Shown: in pieces, positions 19,701-27,564 of the stretch
How the letters are laid out: each line of letters opens with the position of its first letter
Position numbering within the stretch: the stretch's first letter is position 1
Assembly (NCBI GenBank): GCA_965222995.1
Contig: OZ244977.1
Location: 3,410,001 to 3,474,000, forward strand
Direction of reading: 5' to 3'
From: SB11 sp965222995
GTDB lineage: Bacteria > Bacteroidota > Bacteroidia > UBA8524
Length of the DNA stretch: 64,000 nt
Made by a program: the position numbers and the translations under genes
The notes under the pieces: generated by a model
Told to the model about the DNA's origin: nothing
What the model saw: only the letters and a program-made list of their open reading frames with translations
The model's database searches: none

Positions 19701-19803
19701 CCCAAAAACTGGCGGTAGGCTCCATAGTTAGTGCATATACTGTAAAGGCAATGGCAAAAGAAAGCCATCCGACAATATTGTTAATTTTATTATAGTTATT
19801 CAT
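16786..19803 (-). CDS. DUF2723 membrane protein, putative protein O-mannosyltransferase (copy 2)
   Basis: 1005 residues with the same layout as copy 1: about 11 membrane helices in the first 570 residues and a soluble C-terminal half ending in TPR-like helices (AIEVLDHSQKSIPHHNMPFDYTMLQYID). The signature FWDCGEF is at 34-40 (D35, E38), followed by VHPPGAPLF. The two proteins share long blocks such as DTFWFSAVEAEVY, SQNWDDH and FTNGDNDTYPLWY. They are probably paralogues from a local duplication and may differ in acceptor. The start is the ATG at 19803. Confidence 0.78.
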   Translation of the reverse strand: MNNYNKINNIVGWLSFAIAFTVYALTMEPTASFWDCGEFISASYGLQVVHPPGAPLFLIIGRFFSLFAGDNLQMVAPMVNLLSVTTSAFCVLFTFWITTYFGKRLVNKTTDSPSTPHLIAVMGAGLVAALTLTFSDTFWFSAVEAEVYASSSFFTALTFWAILKWEAHADEKHSDRWLVFIGYIIGLAVGVHLLNLLVIPAIVYVYYFRRFPNKITRNGIILSGIIGLAVLVFVQLGIIPGIPSIASKFDLVFVNDFGLPFGSGALFFIALLIAALVFGIIYTKRKGKVALNTALLAFSFIVIGYSSYSMVVIRSLANPPIDMNNPEDPFNLVYYLNREQYGDRPLLYGPYFTARPTGIDYKAEKYVRIGDRYKSIPPNFEYTYADKDMVLFPRIYDGNDQSHIRGYKEWTGLRDGKTPKFKHNISFFVNYQLGWMYWRYFMWNFSGRQNDDQGFIGNVDGNWISGINFIDEARLGPQDNIPDSMAANKGRNKYYMLPFILGLIGLIFHIKNARGDSFVMGVLFLITGAILIVYLNPPPYEPRERDYVFVGSFQVFSSWVGLAVLALFTWLSKKLSPKLAAGVATLVCLLAAPMLMGSQNWDDHDRSGRFMTIDFAKNYLNSCPKNAILFTNGDNDTYPLWYAQNVEGYRTDVRVINYSLLGAAEYANGLRQQTYASPPIKFTFTPEQYISGTRDYVGYNASNKINQNIPTELSKVMKFIASENPADKIFDRNRDENVNYLPTKKFKITLDVQKYIDLKLINPNDTVNLVNELVFDLPGNTLYKNGLLLLDIVANNINDRPICFTTTTGPDVYLNMMEYFEDRGLIYRLVPYKTPIVEQYQYGRVVNDTLYKLLVDTYKWGGMEEREMFVDDKAKLVPSNVRRHFARLAGSLFQAGDKKRAIEVLDHSQKSIPHHNMPFDYTMLQYIDIYYRCEAPEKAEKLMDIIAEDSKQKIRFFKQYKGSKARDPYVRQGLQVSQQVLQNCAAMASQYGRTEKAQQISAMMR

Positions 19804-19829
19804 GTGTTACTAAGTGCAAGGATAACAGG

Positions 19830-20606
19830 TTATTTTTTTGCAATTACGAATATATCCCAAGTTTTATCAAGGTTATCTTTTTGTAAATAAAAGTCTTTGG
19901 TCGAAATATCAGTAGTTACATCATTTTTCTCCATAAGGTTATGGCGCATTTTGCTGGTTAAAAAATTATAGGGCCAAGCCAATAATTTTCCGGGCAAAAT
20001 TTTATGCAATCCGAATATGTCCCACTTCAAAACGCTTTTCACCCACTTGGCATTATCTTTATAATACTCATTTACTCTGTCGTTTCCCTGCAAGCCAATC
20101 ATTTCAACATCATCAAACACTTTTCTAAAATCGGCTTCCATCCCATCAAAAGTATATTCAAAAACGTGAAACGGGTTTCTGGCTAAAGACATTTTAGCAT
20201 TAACAGTAGTGCATAAAAACACTCCTCCGGGTTTCAAAATACGCTTTGCCTCCTTTATAAAACCCATGGGGTCTTCCAAATGCTCAATAAACTGAAAAGC
20301 AGTTACCACATCAAAACTTTCACTGGGTAAATCAATAGGGGGTACGGTGCAAGTTATAAACTCAAGGTTTTCAATAGTAGCATTGTCTTTCTTATTCTGT
20401 GCGACAGTTTCAGCAGAATAATCCACCCCAACAGCGTACTCGGCAAATTTTGCCATGTGCACAGTACCATAACCGGTGCCACAGCCTATATCGGCAATAC
20501 GTTTACCTTTAATATATTCCTCAGCAAACTCATAAGCATAAAAACAACGCTGTACCGTAACGTTGTTAGACTCTTCAAAGCTGGGTCTTTCTCTATCGTG
20601 AATCAT
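19830..20606 (-). CDS. Class I SAM-dependent methyltransferase
   Basis: 258 residues. Motif I is RIADIGCGTGYGT (about 36-48), followed by YAVGVDYS, the post-I acidic loop, and FDVVTAFQFIEHLEDP and LKPGGVFLCTT. These place it in the Methyltransf_11/UbiE-like group. The acceptor cannot be identified; many relatives near glycosyltransferases act on lipids or sugars. It ends 26 bases before DUF2723 copy 2 in the same direction, so it is probably co-transcribed with it from the promoter at 20628-20657. Confidence 0.75.
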   Translation of the reverse strand: MIHDRERPSFEESNNVTVQRCFYAYEFAEEYIKGKRIADIGCGTGYGTVHMAKFAEYAVGVDYSAETVAQNKKDNATIENLEFITCTVPPIDLPSESFDVVTAFQFIEHLEDPMGFIKEAKRILKPGGVFLCTTVNAKMSLARNPFHVFEYTFDGMEADFRKVFDDVEMIGLQGNDRVNEYYKDNAKWVKSVLKWDIFGLHKILPGKLLAWPYNFLTSKMRHNLMEKNDVTTDISTKDFYLQKDNLDKTWDIFVIAKK

Positions 20607-20627
20607 GTGTTATTATTAACCAAACGG

Positions 20628-20657
20628 CAAAAATAGTAAAGATTTGCTATGCCACAA
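20628..20657 (-). promoter_or_regulatory. Promoter of the methyltransferase-DUF2723 unit
   Basis: On the minus strand TTG (20657-20655), 19 bases, TATTTTTG (20635-20628), a full match to the Bacteroidota pattern, 21 bases before the ATG at 20606. Confidence 0.6.
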
Positions 20658-20799
20658 CCTATTATACACATAGGCATTAGTTGCGGTTCAAGCAATTTCA
20701 ATACCATCAACAGACGCGACACTTATTATTAAAGTTGTCTTACCCTTCACAAGAACATAACTATCGTTAGGCTAACCCTAATAACTAGGGGCTTTGGCA

Positions 20800-20833
20800 T
20801 TGTTTTATTATTTAGAAAATAGTGCTACCTTTG
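20800..20833 (+). promoter_or_regulatory. Promoter of the rimP-nusA-infB operon
   Basis: TACCTTTG at 20826-20833 matches TAnnTTTG, with TTG at 20800-20802 (23-base spacing, slightly long). Transcription would begin near 20840, upstream of the leader hairpin. Confidence 0.55.
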
Positions 20834-20851
20834 CAAAGCTTTTTTATCGAA

Positions 20852-20876
20852 AAAGGGGGCATTAGTCCCCTTTTTT
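20852..20876 (+). terminator. Terminator-like attenuator hairpin in the rimP leader
   Basis: AAAGGGG and CCCCTTT pair around an eight-base loop and are followed by a run of T ending at 20876, seven bases before the rimP ATG. It is downstream of the operon promoter and no plus-strand gene lies before it, so it is not an ordinary gene-end terminator. Conserved leader terminators ahead of rimP-nusA-infB are known in other bacteria and are thought to attenuate the operon. The hairpin is nearly symmetric and could also stop minus-strand transcription. Confidence 0.6.
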
Positions 20877-20883
20877 ATTGAAT

Positions 20884-21360
20884 ATGACTGACTTAAAAGA
20901 AACGTTGAAGGTATTTGCTGAAGAGTACTTAACAGACAGGGAACATTTTTTAATTGATGTTGAAAGGGCAAGTAAAAACAGCAACAAATATGCTGTAATT
21001 ATTGATGGAGATAATGGCGTTTCCATAGACTTTTGCTCAAAATTAAGTCGGCATATCTCAATAAAAGTAGATGAAGAACTTAGTGATGATATTGATGCAT
21101 TTACGTATGAAGTAACGACTCCCGGGGTAGACAGACCATTAATGCAAGAACGCCAATACCCAAAACATATTGGCAGAGGCATAAAGTTTAAAAACAGCGA
21201 AGGAAATAATACGAAAGGGACCCTTAAAGCGGTTGGAAACGGAGAAATTACTGTAGATGTTGAGATAAAAGAAAAAGGTAAGAAAAAACCTGAGTACAAA
21301 GAACAGGTTTTTAAATTACAAGAAATTAGTGAACCAAAGATTATAATTTCATTTAAATAA
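20884..21360 (+). CDS. rimP: Ribosome maturation factor RimP
   Basis: 158 residues from the ATG at 20884; a TTG two codons upstream is less likely. The N-terminal alpha/beta domain ends in the family motif YEVTTPGVDRPL (about 78-89), and the C-terminal half is an SH3-like barrel (GRGIKFKNSEGNNTKGTLKAV). RimP binds the pre-30S particle and helps mature the head of the small subunit in the cytoplasm. It is the first gene of the conserved rimP-nusA-infB operon, with nusA starting seven bases after its stop. Confidence 0.92.
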   Translation: MTDLKETLKVFAEEYLTDREHFLIDVERASKNSNKYAVIIDGDNGVSIDFCSKLSRHISIKVDEELSDDIDAFTYEVTTPGVDRPLMQERQYPKHIGRGIKFKNSEGNNTKGTLKAVGNGEITVDVEIKEKGKKKPEYKEQVFKLQEISEPKIIISFK

Positions 21361-21367
21361 AACAGAT

Positions 21368-22609
21368 ATGCATAGCCTTGGGTTAGTAGAATCGTTTTCA
21401 GAATTTAAAGAATTCAAAAACATAGACCGCGCAACAATGATGCGCGTTTTGGAAGACGTATTTCGCAGTATGCTAAAGAAAAAGTATGGTACTGACGAAA
21501 ATTGCGACGTAATTATAAATACCGAAAAAGGAGACTTAGAAATTTGGCGTACAAGAACAATTGTTGAAGACGGGGCTGTAGAAGACCCTGTTTTTGAGAT
21601 AGAGTTGAGTGAAGCCAAAAAAATTGAAGATGACTTTGAGGTTGGAGAAGAAGCTGTAGAAGAAGTAAAACTAATAGATTTTGGAAGGAGATTAATTCTA
21701 ACTGCTCGCCAAACGTTAATGTCTAAAATACTTGAGCTGGAAAAAGAAGAAGTTTTCCGTAAGTATAAAGACAGAGTAGGTGAGATAATAACAGGGGAAG
21801 TATATCAGATTTGGAAAAAAGAGTTCATGATTTTGGATGACGAAGGCAACGAGCTTATTCTTCCTAAATCAGAAATGATACCCTCAGACTTTTACAAAAA
21901 AGGAGACACAATTCGTGGTGTAGTAAAATCGGCAGAAATGATTAACGGTACACCAAAAATTATACTTTCGCGTACAGCACCGGAGTTTTTAGAACGCTTA
22001 TTTGAAATGGAAGTCCCAGAAATTTTAGATGGACTTATTACCATTAAAAATATTATGCGCGAACCCGGTGAGCGTGCCAAGGTAGCAGTTGAAAGTTATG
22101 ATGACCGTATAGACCCTGTGGGAGCATGTGTAGGGATGAAAGGTTCGAGAATACATGGTATAGTAAGAGAGTTACGCAATGAAAATATTGATGTAATTAA
22201 CTACACTACTAACTTGCCATTGTATATTCAGCGTTCACTTAGCCCTGCAAAAATTTCATCAATAAAAGTGGATGAAGAAGAAAAACGTGTAGCCGTGTTC
22301 TTAAAACCTGACCAAGTATCATTAGCCATTGGTAAAGGCGGGCACAACATTAAACTGGCTGGTAAACTTACCGGTTATGAAATAGATGTGTATAGAGAAA
22401 GTGATGACACAGAAGTTGAAGAAGATATTGATTTAGAAGAATTTGCTGATGAAATAGATAGCTGGATATTAGATGAATTGAAAGCTATAGGGTGCGATAC
22501 AGCAAAAAGTGTATTGGCACTTACTGATGAGGATTTAGTGCGCCGAACCGAGCTTGAAGAAGAAACAATTACAGAAATAAGACAGATACTACAGTCAGAG
22601 TTTGAATAA
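21368..22609 (+). CDS. nusA: Transcription termination/antitermination factor NusA
   Basis: 413 residues. The N-terminal RNA polymerase-binding domain (about 1-125) includes ATMMRVLEDVFRSMLKKKYG. An S1 domain follows (GEIITGEVYQIWKKEFMI, about 138-200), then two KH domains (DPVGACVGMKGSRI and VSLAIGKGGHNIKLA, the latter near 318-332). A short acidic tail and an HhH-like C-terminal segment end the protein. NusA modulates pausing, termination and antitermination. The length is normal for Bacteroidota, which lack the long C-terminal repeats of Enterobacteria. Confidence 0.95.
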   Translation: MHSLGLVESFSEFKEFKNIDRATMMRVLEDVFRSMLKKKYGTDENCDVIINTEKGDLEIWRTRTIVEDGAVEDPVFEIELSEAKKIEDDFEVGEEAVEEVKLIDFGRRLILTARQTLMSKILELEKEEVFRKYKDRVGEIITGEVYQIWKKEFMILDDEGNELILPKSEMIPSDFYKKGDTIRGVVKSAEMINGTPKIILSRTAPEFLERLFEMEVPEILDGLITIKNIMREPGERAKVAVESYDDRIDPVGACVGMKGSRIHGIVRELRNENIDVINYTTNLPLYIQRSLSPAKISSIKVDEEEKRVAVFLKPDQVSLAIGKGGHNIKLAGKLTGYEIDVYRESDDTEVEEDIDLEEFADEIDSWILDELKAIGCDTAKSVLALTDEDLVRRTELEEETITEIRQILQSEFE

Positions 22610-22669
22610 AACTTAGCAATGTCGGCTGTTTTTTGCGCTTAGCGCTTATTTTTGTACAATTAATAGTAA

Positions 22670-25570
22670 ATGACGGATAAAGTTAAAACATACCGTATTA
22701 AGTCTGTAGCCACTGAAATGGGGGTTGGTGTGCAAACTATTGCCGAAGAACTAAATAAAAACGGTTTTGAGGTAGACGCCAGACCTACGACCAAAATTTC
22801 GGAAGAAATGTATCAATTGCTTCTTAAAGAATTTAAGTCTGATAAGGAAGCGAGAGAAGAGGCAAAACAGCTTGTACGAAACAAAAAAGAAGCGACAGAA
22901 GAAGAATCAAAGCAAGCAACAGTTAACGAAAAGCCGGAAGAAGAGGAAGATACAGTACTTATAAATACACCGGGTGTAACTAATAGTGCTCCTAAAGAGG
23001 TTGATGATAAACCTAAAAAAGAAGAGCCTAAAGAAAAAGAGGTTACTCCAAAAGTAGAAGAACAGCCAAAAGCAGAAGAAAAAGAAGAAAAAACACCTGA
23101 ACCAGAAAAAGAAGCACCAAAGGTTGAGAAAAAACCAGAAAAAGAAGAGGACGATGATAAGGGACTAGAAAGAAAAGTTACCCTTAGCGGTCCTAAGGTG
23201 GTAAAAAAGATAGATTTAGAACAACTACACACTAAACCGGCCAAAAAAACAGAACCTAAAAAGGAAGAAAAACCAAAGGAAAAAGAGAAACCTGAAGTAA
23301 AAAATAAAGAAGAGAAGCCGGTAACTAAAGAGGCACCTAAAAAAGAGGAAGAGATAAAACAACCCGAACCCGAAAATAAAGAGGAAGAAGAAGTTGTAAA
23401 ACCTAAGCTTGAAAAGCTTCAAGGGCTAAAAGTACTAGGTAAAATAGAGCTTCCTAAAAAAGAAGCACCAAAGAAAAAACCGGTTGCTTCTTCAGATGGA
23501 GACGGAGTTAAGAAAAAACGTAAACGCAAAATAACTACTGTAACCAGTAGCGATAACCCCAACCTGTCTAAAGTTTCAAAAGACGGTAAAGGAAATAACA
23601 GAAATAATAAACCTGGAGATAAGAAAGGCAGAAGGGGGAGAGACGAGCCCAATAAAGAAATCAGCCAAAAAGAAATACAAGATAAGCTAAAACAAACCCT
23701 TGCCCGTATAAATCCGGGTAAAGGAACACCGGGTTCTCAACGCTACAAAAATCGTCGCCAAAAAAGAGACCAGCATGCACAAAACCGTGAAGATGCAATG
23801 CTGGAACAAGAGGCTGAACAAAGTATATTAAAAGTAACAGAATTTGTTACAGCAAATGAACTAGCTAAGCTAATGGATAAGTCTATTAACGATATTATCA
23901 CAGCATGCTTTTCATTAGGAATGATGGTTTCAATAAACCAAAGGCTTGACGCGGAAACAATTACCATAGTAGCTGATGAGTTTGGCTTTGACGTACAGTT
24001 TGTAGGAGCCGATATTCAAGAAACGATAGAAGAGGAGGAGGATAACCCTGAAGATTTTGAGCCACGTGCACCAATAGTTACCGTAATGGGTCACGTAGAC
24101 CATGGTAAAACGTCGTTACTAGACTATGTGAGGGATGCAAATATAGTAGCCGGTGAAGCTGGGGGAATTACACAACACATCGGTGCGTATGAAGTAACCT
24201 TAAAAGATGGTCGTCAAATAACTTTCTTAGATACTCCGGGGCACGAAGCGTTTACTGCAATGCGTGCAAGGGGAGCAAAACTTACGGATATTGCTATTAT
24301 AGTAATTGCAGCAGACGATAGCGTGATGCCGCAAACCAAAGAAGCAATTAGCCACGCTCAGGCAGCAGGCGTACCTATGGTATTTGCCTTTAACAAAATT
24401 GATAAAGAAGGAGCCAATGCAGATAAGATTAGAGAAGAGCTTTCTGCAATGAATATATTGGTTGAAGAATGGGGAGGTAAATTTCAAACCCAAGAAATAT
24501 CAGCCAAAAAAGGACTAAATATAGATGAGCTTTTAGATAAAGTTCTACTGGAAGCAGAATTACTTGAACTTAAAGCCAACCCGAATAAGCGTGCAAAAGG
24601 TACTGTTATTGAGGCCCGTATGGATAAAGGACGTGGTATTGTTACTACCCTTATGGTACAAGAAGGTACTTTAAGAATGGGAGACGGGATGGTTGCAGGG
24701 GCTATGTTTGGCAGAGTGAAAGCCATGTTTAATGAACGTGGACAGAAAATTGAAGAAGCAGGTCCTTCTGCTCCTGTATCTGTGCTTGGTTATTCAGCAC
24801 CTCCCCAAGCGGGTGAGATGTTTAACGTAATGGCTACAGAAGCCGAAGCAAAAGAAATTGCAACTAAACGTACACAACTAATACGTGAACAAGGACTAAG
24901 AACCAAAAAACATATTACGCTTGACGAGATAGGTCGTCGTTTGGCAATAGGTAACTTCAAGGAGCTTAATGTTATAGTAAAAGCAGATGTTGACGGTTCG
25001 GCAGAAGCATTGGCAGACTCATTACTAAAGCTATCTACAGAAGAAGTACAGGTAAATGTTATACTTAAAGGTGTAGGTCAGATTTCAGAAAGTGATGTAA
25101 TGCTGGCAACAGCATCTGATGCTATTATAGTAGGTTTCCAAGTTCGCCCGTCAATGCAAGCTAAACGCTTGGCTGAAACTGAGGATATTGAAATTAAGCT
25201 ATACTCAATCATTTATAGTGCAATAGAAGAAATCAAATCGGCAATAGAAGGCTTATTAGAGCCTAAGATTGAAGAGAAAGTAGTTTGCAATGTTGAGGTA
25301 CGCGAAGTCTTCAAAATTACCAAAGTGGGAACTATTGCAGGTTGTATGGTTACGGAAGGCAAAGTAACACGCAATACCAAAATACGTGTAATACGTGACG
25401 GAGTTGTGATACATACAGGAGAAATAGACGCCTTAAAACGCTTTAAAGATGATGTAAAAGAAGTAGCCAACGGCTATGAGTGCGGTATCAAGATAAAAGG
25501 CTTTAACGAGATACAAGAAGGTGATAATATAGAAGGCTTTGAAGAAGTAGAAGTAAAACGTAAACTATAA
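22670..25570 (+). CDS. infB: Translation initiation factor IF-2
   Basis: 966 residues. An IF2N-like helix-turn-helix (about 5-60) is followed by a long Lys/Glu/Pro-rich linker (about 65-335), a second IF2N domain (about 385-440), and the GTPase domain with GHVDHGKT at 474-481, DTPGHEAF and NKID at 575-578. Beta-barrel domain II, domain III and the fMet-tRNA-binding C-terminal domain IV complete it. IF-2 brings initiator tRNA to the 30S subunit and promotes subunit joining. It is the last gene of the operon; TATTTTTG at 22647-22654 could be a secondary internal promoter. A strong terminator follows. Confidence 0.96.
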   Translation: MTDKVKTYRIKSVATEMGVGVQTIAEELNKNGFEVDARPTTKISEEMYQLLLKEFKSDKEAREEAKQLVRNKKEATEEESKQATVNEKPEEEEDTVLINTPGVTNSAPKEVDDKPKKEEPKEKEVTPKVEEQPKAEEKEEKTPEPEKEAPKVEKKPEKEEDDDKGLERKVTLSGPKVVKKIDLEQLHTKPAKKTEPKKEEKPKEKEKPEVKNKEEKPVTKEAPKKEEEIKQPEPENKEEEEVVKPKLEKLQGLKVLGKIELPKKEAPKKKPVASSDGDGVKKKRKRKITTVTSSDNPNLSKVSKDGKGNNRNNKPGDKKGRRGRDEPNKEISQKEIQDKLKQTLARINPGKGTPGSQRYKNRRQKRDQHAQNREDAMLEQEAEQSILKVTEFVTANELAKLMDKSINDIITACFSLGMMVSINQRLDAETITIVADEFGFDVQFVGADIQETIEEEEDNPEDFEPRAPIVTVMGHVDHGKTSLLDYVRDANIVAGEAGGITQHIGAYEVTLKDGRQITFLDTPGHEAFTAMRARGAKLTDIAIIVIAADDSVMPQTKEAISHAQAAGVPMVFAFNKIDKEGANADKIREELSAMNILVEEWGGKFQTQEISAKKGLNIDELLDKVLLEAELLELKANPNKRAKGTVIEARMDKGRGIVTTLMVQEGTLRMGDGMVAGAMFGRVKAMFNERGQKIEEAGPSAPVSVLGYSAPPQAGEMFNVMATEAEAKEIATKRTQLIREQGLRTKKHITLDEIGRRLAIGNFKELNVIVKADVDGSAEALADSLLKLSTEEVQVNVILKGVGQISESDVMLATASDAIIVGFQVRPSMQAKRLAETEDIEIKLYSIIYSAIEEIKSAIEGLLEPKIEEKVVCNVEVREVFKITKVGTIAGCMVTEGKVTRNTKIRVIRDGVVIHTGEIDALKRFKDDVKEVANGYECGIKIKGFNEIQEGDNIEGFEEVEVKRKL

Positions 25571-25595
25571 TTGAAGAATATTAATCTTTCATATA

Positions 25596-25620
25596 AGGCA
25601 GCTATTTGGCTGCCTTTTTT
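25596..25620 (+). terminator. Intrinsic terminator of rimP-nusA-infB
   Basis: AGGCAGC and GCTGCCT pair (seven pairs) around TATTTG, followed by a run of T. It starts 26 bases after the infB stop. Confidence 0.88.
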
Positions 25621-25653
25621 CTTTATATTTAGTGACAGAATTGAGAGTTATTA

Positions 25654-27240
25654 ATGAGTACAAAAGCACATTTTCTTGAAACTATACAAAACGGTTATAC
25701 TTTTAAGGGGGAAGCAATAACATTGGGTGTTGGAATGCAGGGGGGAGAGGTAATCGAAGGAGCTACCGTAAAAGTTCCACTAAAAACATTAAACCGCCAC
25801 GGTTTAATAGCTGGAGCGACAGGAACAGGAAAAACCAAGACTTTACAGGTAATTACAGAACATTTGAGCGAAGCAGGAGTTCCTGTTTTGCTAATGGATA
25901 TAAAGGGAGACTTAAGCGGGCTGGCTAAACCGGGAAAAACACACCCGAAAATTGACGAGAGAGACCAAAAAATTGGTATTGAAACAACCTTTAAAGGTTT
26001 TCCCGTTGAGTTGCTTACCTTAACAGGGAAAAACGGCTCACAATTGCGGGCAACAGTATCAGAGTTCGGGCCTGTGTTATTTAGTAAAATACTGGGGCTA
26101 AATGCAACACAGTCTAGCATTATGTCTATTCTTTTTAAGTATTGCGACGACAAAAAAATGCCTTTGCTGGACCTTAAAGATGTTAAAAAGGTGTTGCAAT
26201 TCAGCCAAGGAAAAGGGAAGGAAGGGATACAAAAAGAATACGGTCAAATTGCATCCTCATCCGTATCTGCTATAATGCGGAACATCATTGATTTAGAGCA
26301 ACAGGGAGCGGATATATTTTTCGGAGAATTGTCGTTTGATGTAGATGATTTAATGCAGATTAACCGAAGTGGTAATGGGCAAGTATCCATTATTCGTTTA
26401 GACGATATACAAGACAAACCGCGCCTATTTAGCTCTTTTATGCTGTGTCTTTTAGCAGAAATTTATAACACATTACCTGAGGCAGGGGATATGGAAAAAC
26501 CCAAGCTGGTAGTGTTTATTGATGAGGCGCACATGGTGTTTGAAGAAGCCAGCAAAACATTACTAGACCAACTTGAATCCATTATAAAACTGATACGCTC
26601 AAAAGGTGTTGGGATATTTTTCTGTACCCAAAACCCTGATGACATACCTGCTGATATTCTTGGGCAATTAGGCTTAAAGGTGCAGCATGCCTTAAGGGCA
26701 TTTACCGCAAAAGATAGAAAAGCAATAAAACAAGCGGCCGAAAACTATCCTGAGACTGAGTTTTATGAAACGGAAGATATCCTAACCCAATTAGGAATAG
26801 GTGAGGCATTTATTACTGCACTTAACGAAAAAGGAATATCTACACCTTTGGCTGCTACTCTGTTAAGAGCACCCATGAGCCGCATGGATATATTAAGTCA
26901 AGAAGAAATAGATGAACTGGTTTTTGCATCGGCTTTGGCTGAGAAGTATAACAGGGCGATAGATAGAGAAAGTGCGTATGAGTTGCTTACTGAGAAAATA
27001 GAAGAAGCCCAAAGTGCTGAGGTACAAGAAGAATTAAAACAACAAGCAGCAACAGCCAAATCTAAAAAACCAAAAGACGACCCTTCATTATTGGAAACCT
27101 TAAGCAAAAATACAATGGTGCGTCAAGTAGGAAGAACGCTTGTTCGTGAGATAACACGGGGAATATTTGGTGCTTTAGGTTTGGGAGGGTCTTCAAGTAG
27201 AAGAAGTACCAAACGAAGAACAACCCGCAGGCGTAGGTAG
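25654..27240 (+). CDS. HerA/DUF853-type ATPase (YjgR-like)
   Basis: 528 residues. Walker A is GATGTGKT at 54-61 and Walker B is VFIDEAH with D290 and E291. FFCTQNPDDIP follows as the sensor region. The order matches the DUF853 branch of HerA-FtsK ATPases, which form hexameric rings; the cellular role of YjgR-like members is not settled. The C-terminal tail is strongly basic (RRSTKRRTTRRRR), fitting nucleic acid or membrane contact. It stands alone, ending three bases before the convergent rhodanese gene. Confidence 0.8.
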   Translation: MSTKAHFLETIQNGYTFKGEAITLGVGMQGGEVIEGATVKVPLKTLNRHGLIAGATGTGKTKTLQVITEHLSEAGVPVLLMDIKGDLSGLAKPGKTHPKIDERDQKIGIETTFKGFPVELLTLTGKNGSQLRATVSEFGPVLFSKILGLNATQSSIMSILFKYCDDKKMPLLDLKDVKKVLQFSQGKGKEGIQKEYGQIASSSVSAIMRNIIDLEQQGADIFFGELSFDVDDLMQINRSGNGQVSIIRLDDIQDKPRLFSSFMLCLLAEIYNTLPEAGDMEKPKLVVFIDEAHMVFEEASKTLLDQLESIIKLIRSKGVGIFFCTQNPDDIPADILGQLGLKVQHALRAFTAKDRKAIKQAAENYPETEFYETEDILTQLGIGEAFITALNEKGISTPLAATLLRAPMSRMDILSQEEIDELVFASALAEKYNRAIDRESAYELLTEKIEEAQSAEVQEELKQQAATAKSKKPKDDPSLLETLSKNTMVRQVGRTLVREITRGIFGALGLGGSSSRRSTKRRTTRRRR

Positions 27241-27243
27241 CAA

Positions 27244-27561
27244 TTAGTCAGTAGCTAAATTATGTACATTATACATGGTTTTACCATTATAGGCTTCTAC
27301 TCCGTTTGATTTTAAGATTCTGGCAGCAGCGCCACTTCGCATGCCTGATGCACAATACACAACAATAGGTTTATTATACCCTTTTATTTGTTTAATGCTT
27401 GCAGAGACTTTATCAAGAGGAATGTTTACTGCACCATCGTAATGCCCTCCCTTAAATTCTCCGGTAGTACGTACATCAATTACTTTAGCCCCATTTTGAA
27501 GGGCAACTTTCAAAGCTTCACGTTTCTTTTTGCTATTAAACAATAAATCTAATAATCTCAT
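27244..27561 (-). CDS. Rhodanese-like domain protein
   Basis: 105 residues, a single rhodanese domain. The active-site loop is YCASGMRS with the catalytic cysteine at C70, and VIDVRTTGEFKGGH and AVNIPL are the two other family motifs. Such proteins carry a sulfane sulfur on the cysteine, serving thiosulfate or polysulfide metabolism or sulfur delivery. A single-domain form without signal peptide should be cytoplasmic. It starts three bases after the gpsA stop, so the two are co-transcribed. Confidence 0.8.
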   Translation of the reverse strand: MRLLDLLFNSKKKREALKVALQNGAKVIDVRTTGEFKGGHYDGAVNIPLDKVSASIKQIKGYNKPIVVYCASGMRSGAAARILKSNGVEAYNGKTMYNVHNLATD

Positions 27562-27564
27562 TAT

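Noticed and set aside
23225..23652. Minus-strand frames rich in Phe, Leu and Ser inside infB
   Set aside because: They are the antisense of the Lys/Glu/Pro-rich IF-2 linker, whose composition suppresses stop codons on the other strand.
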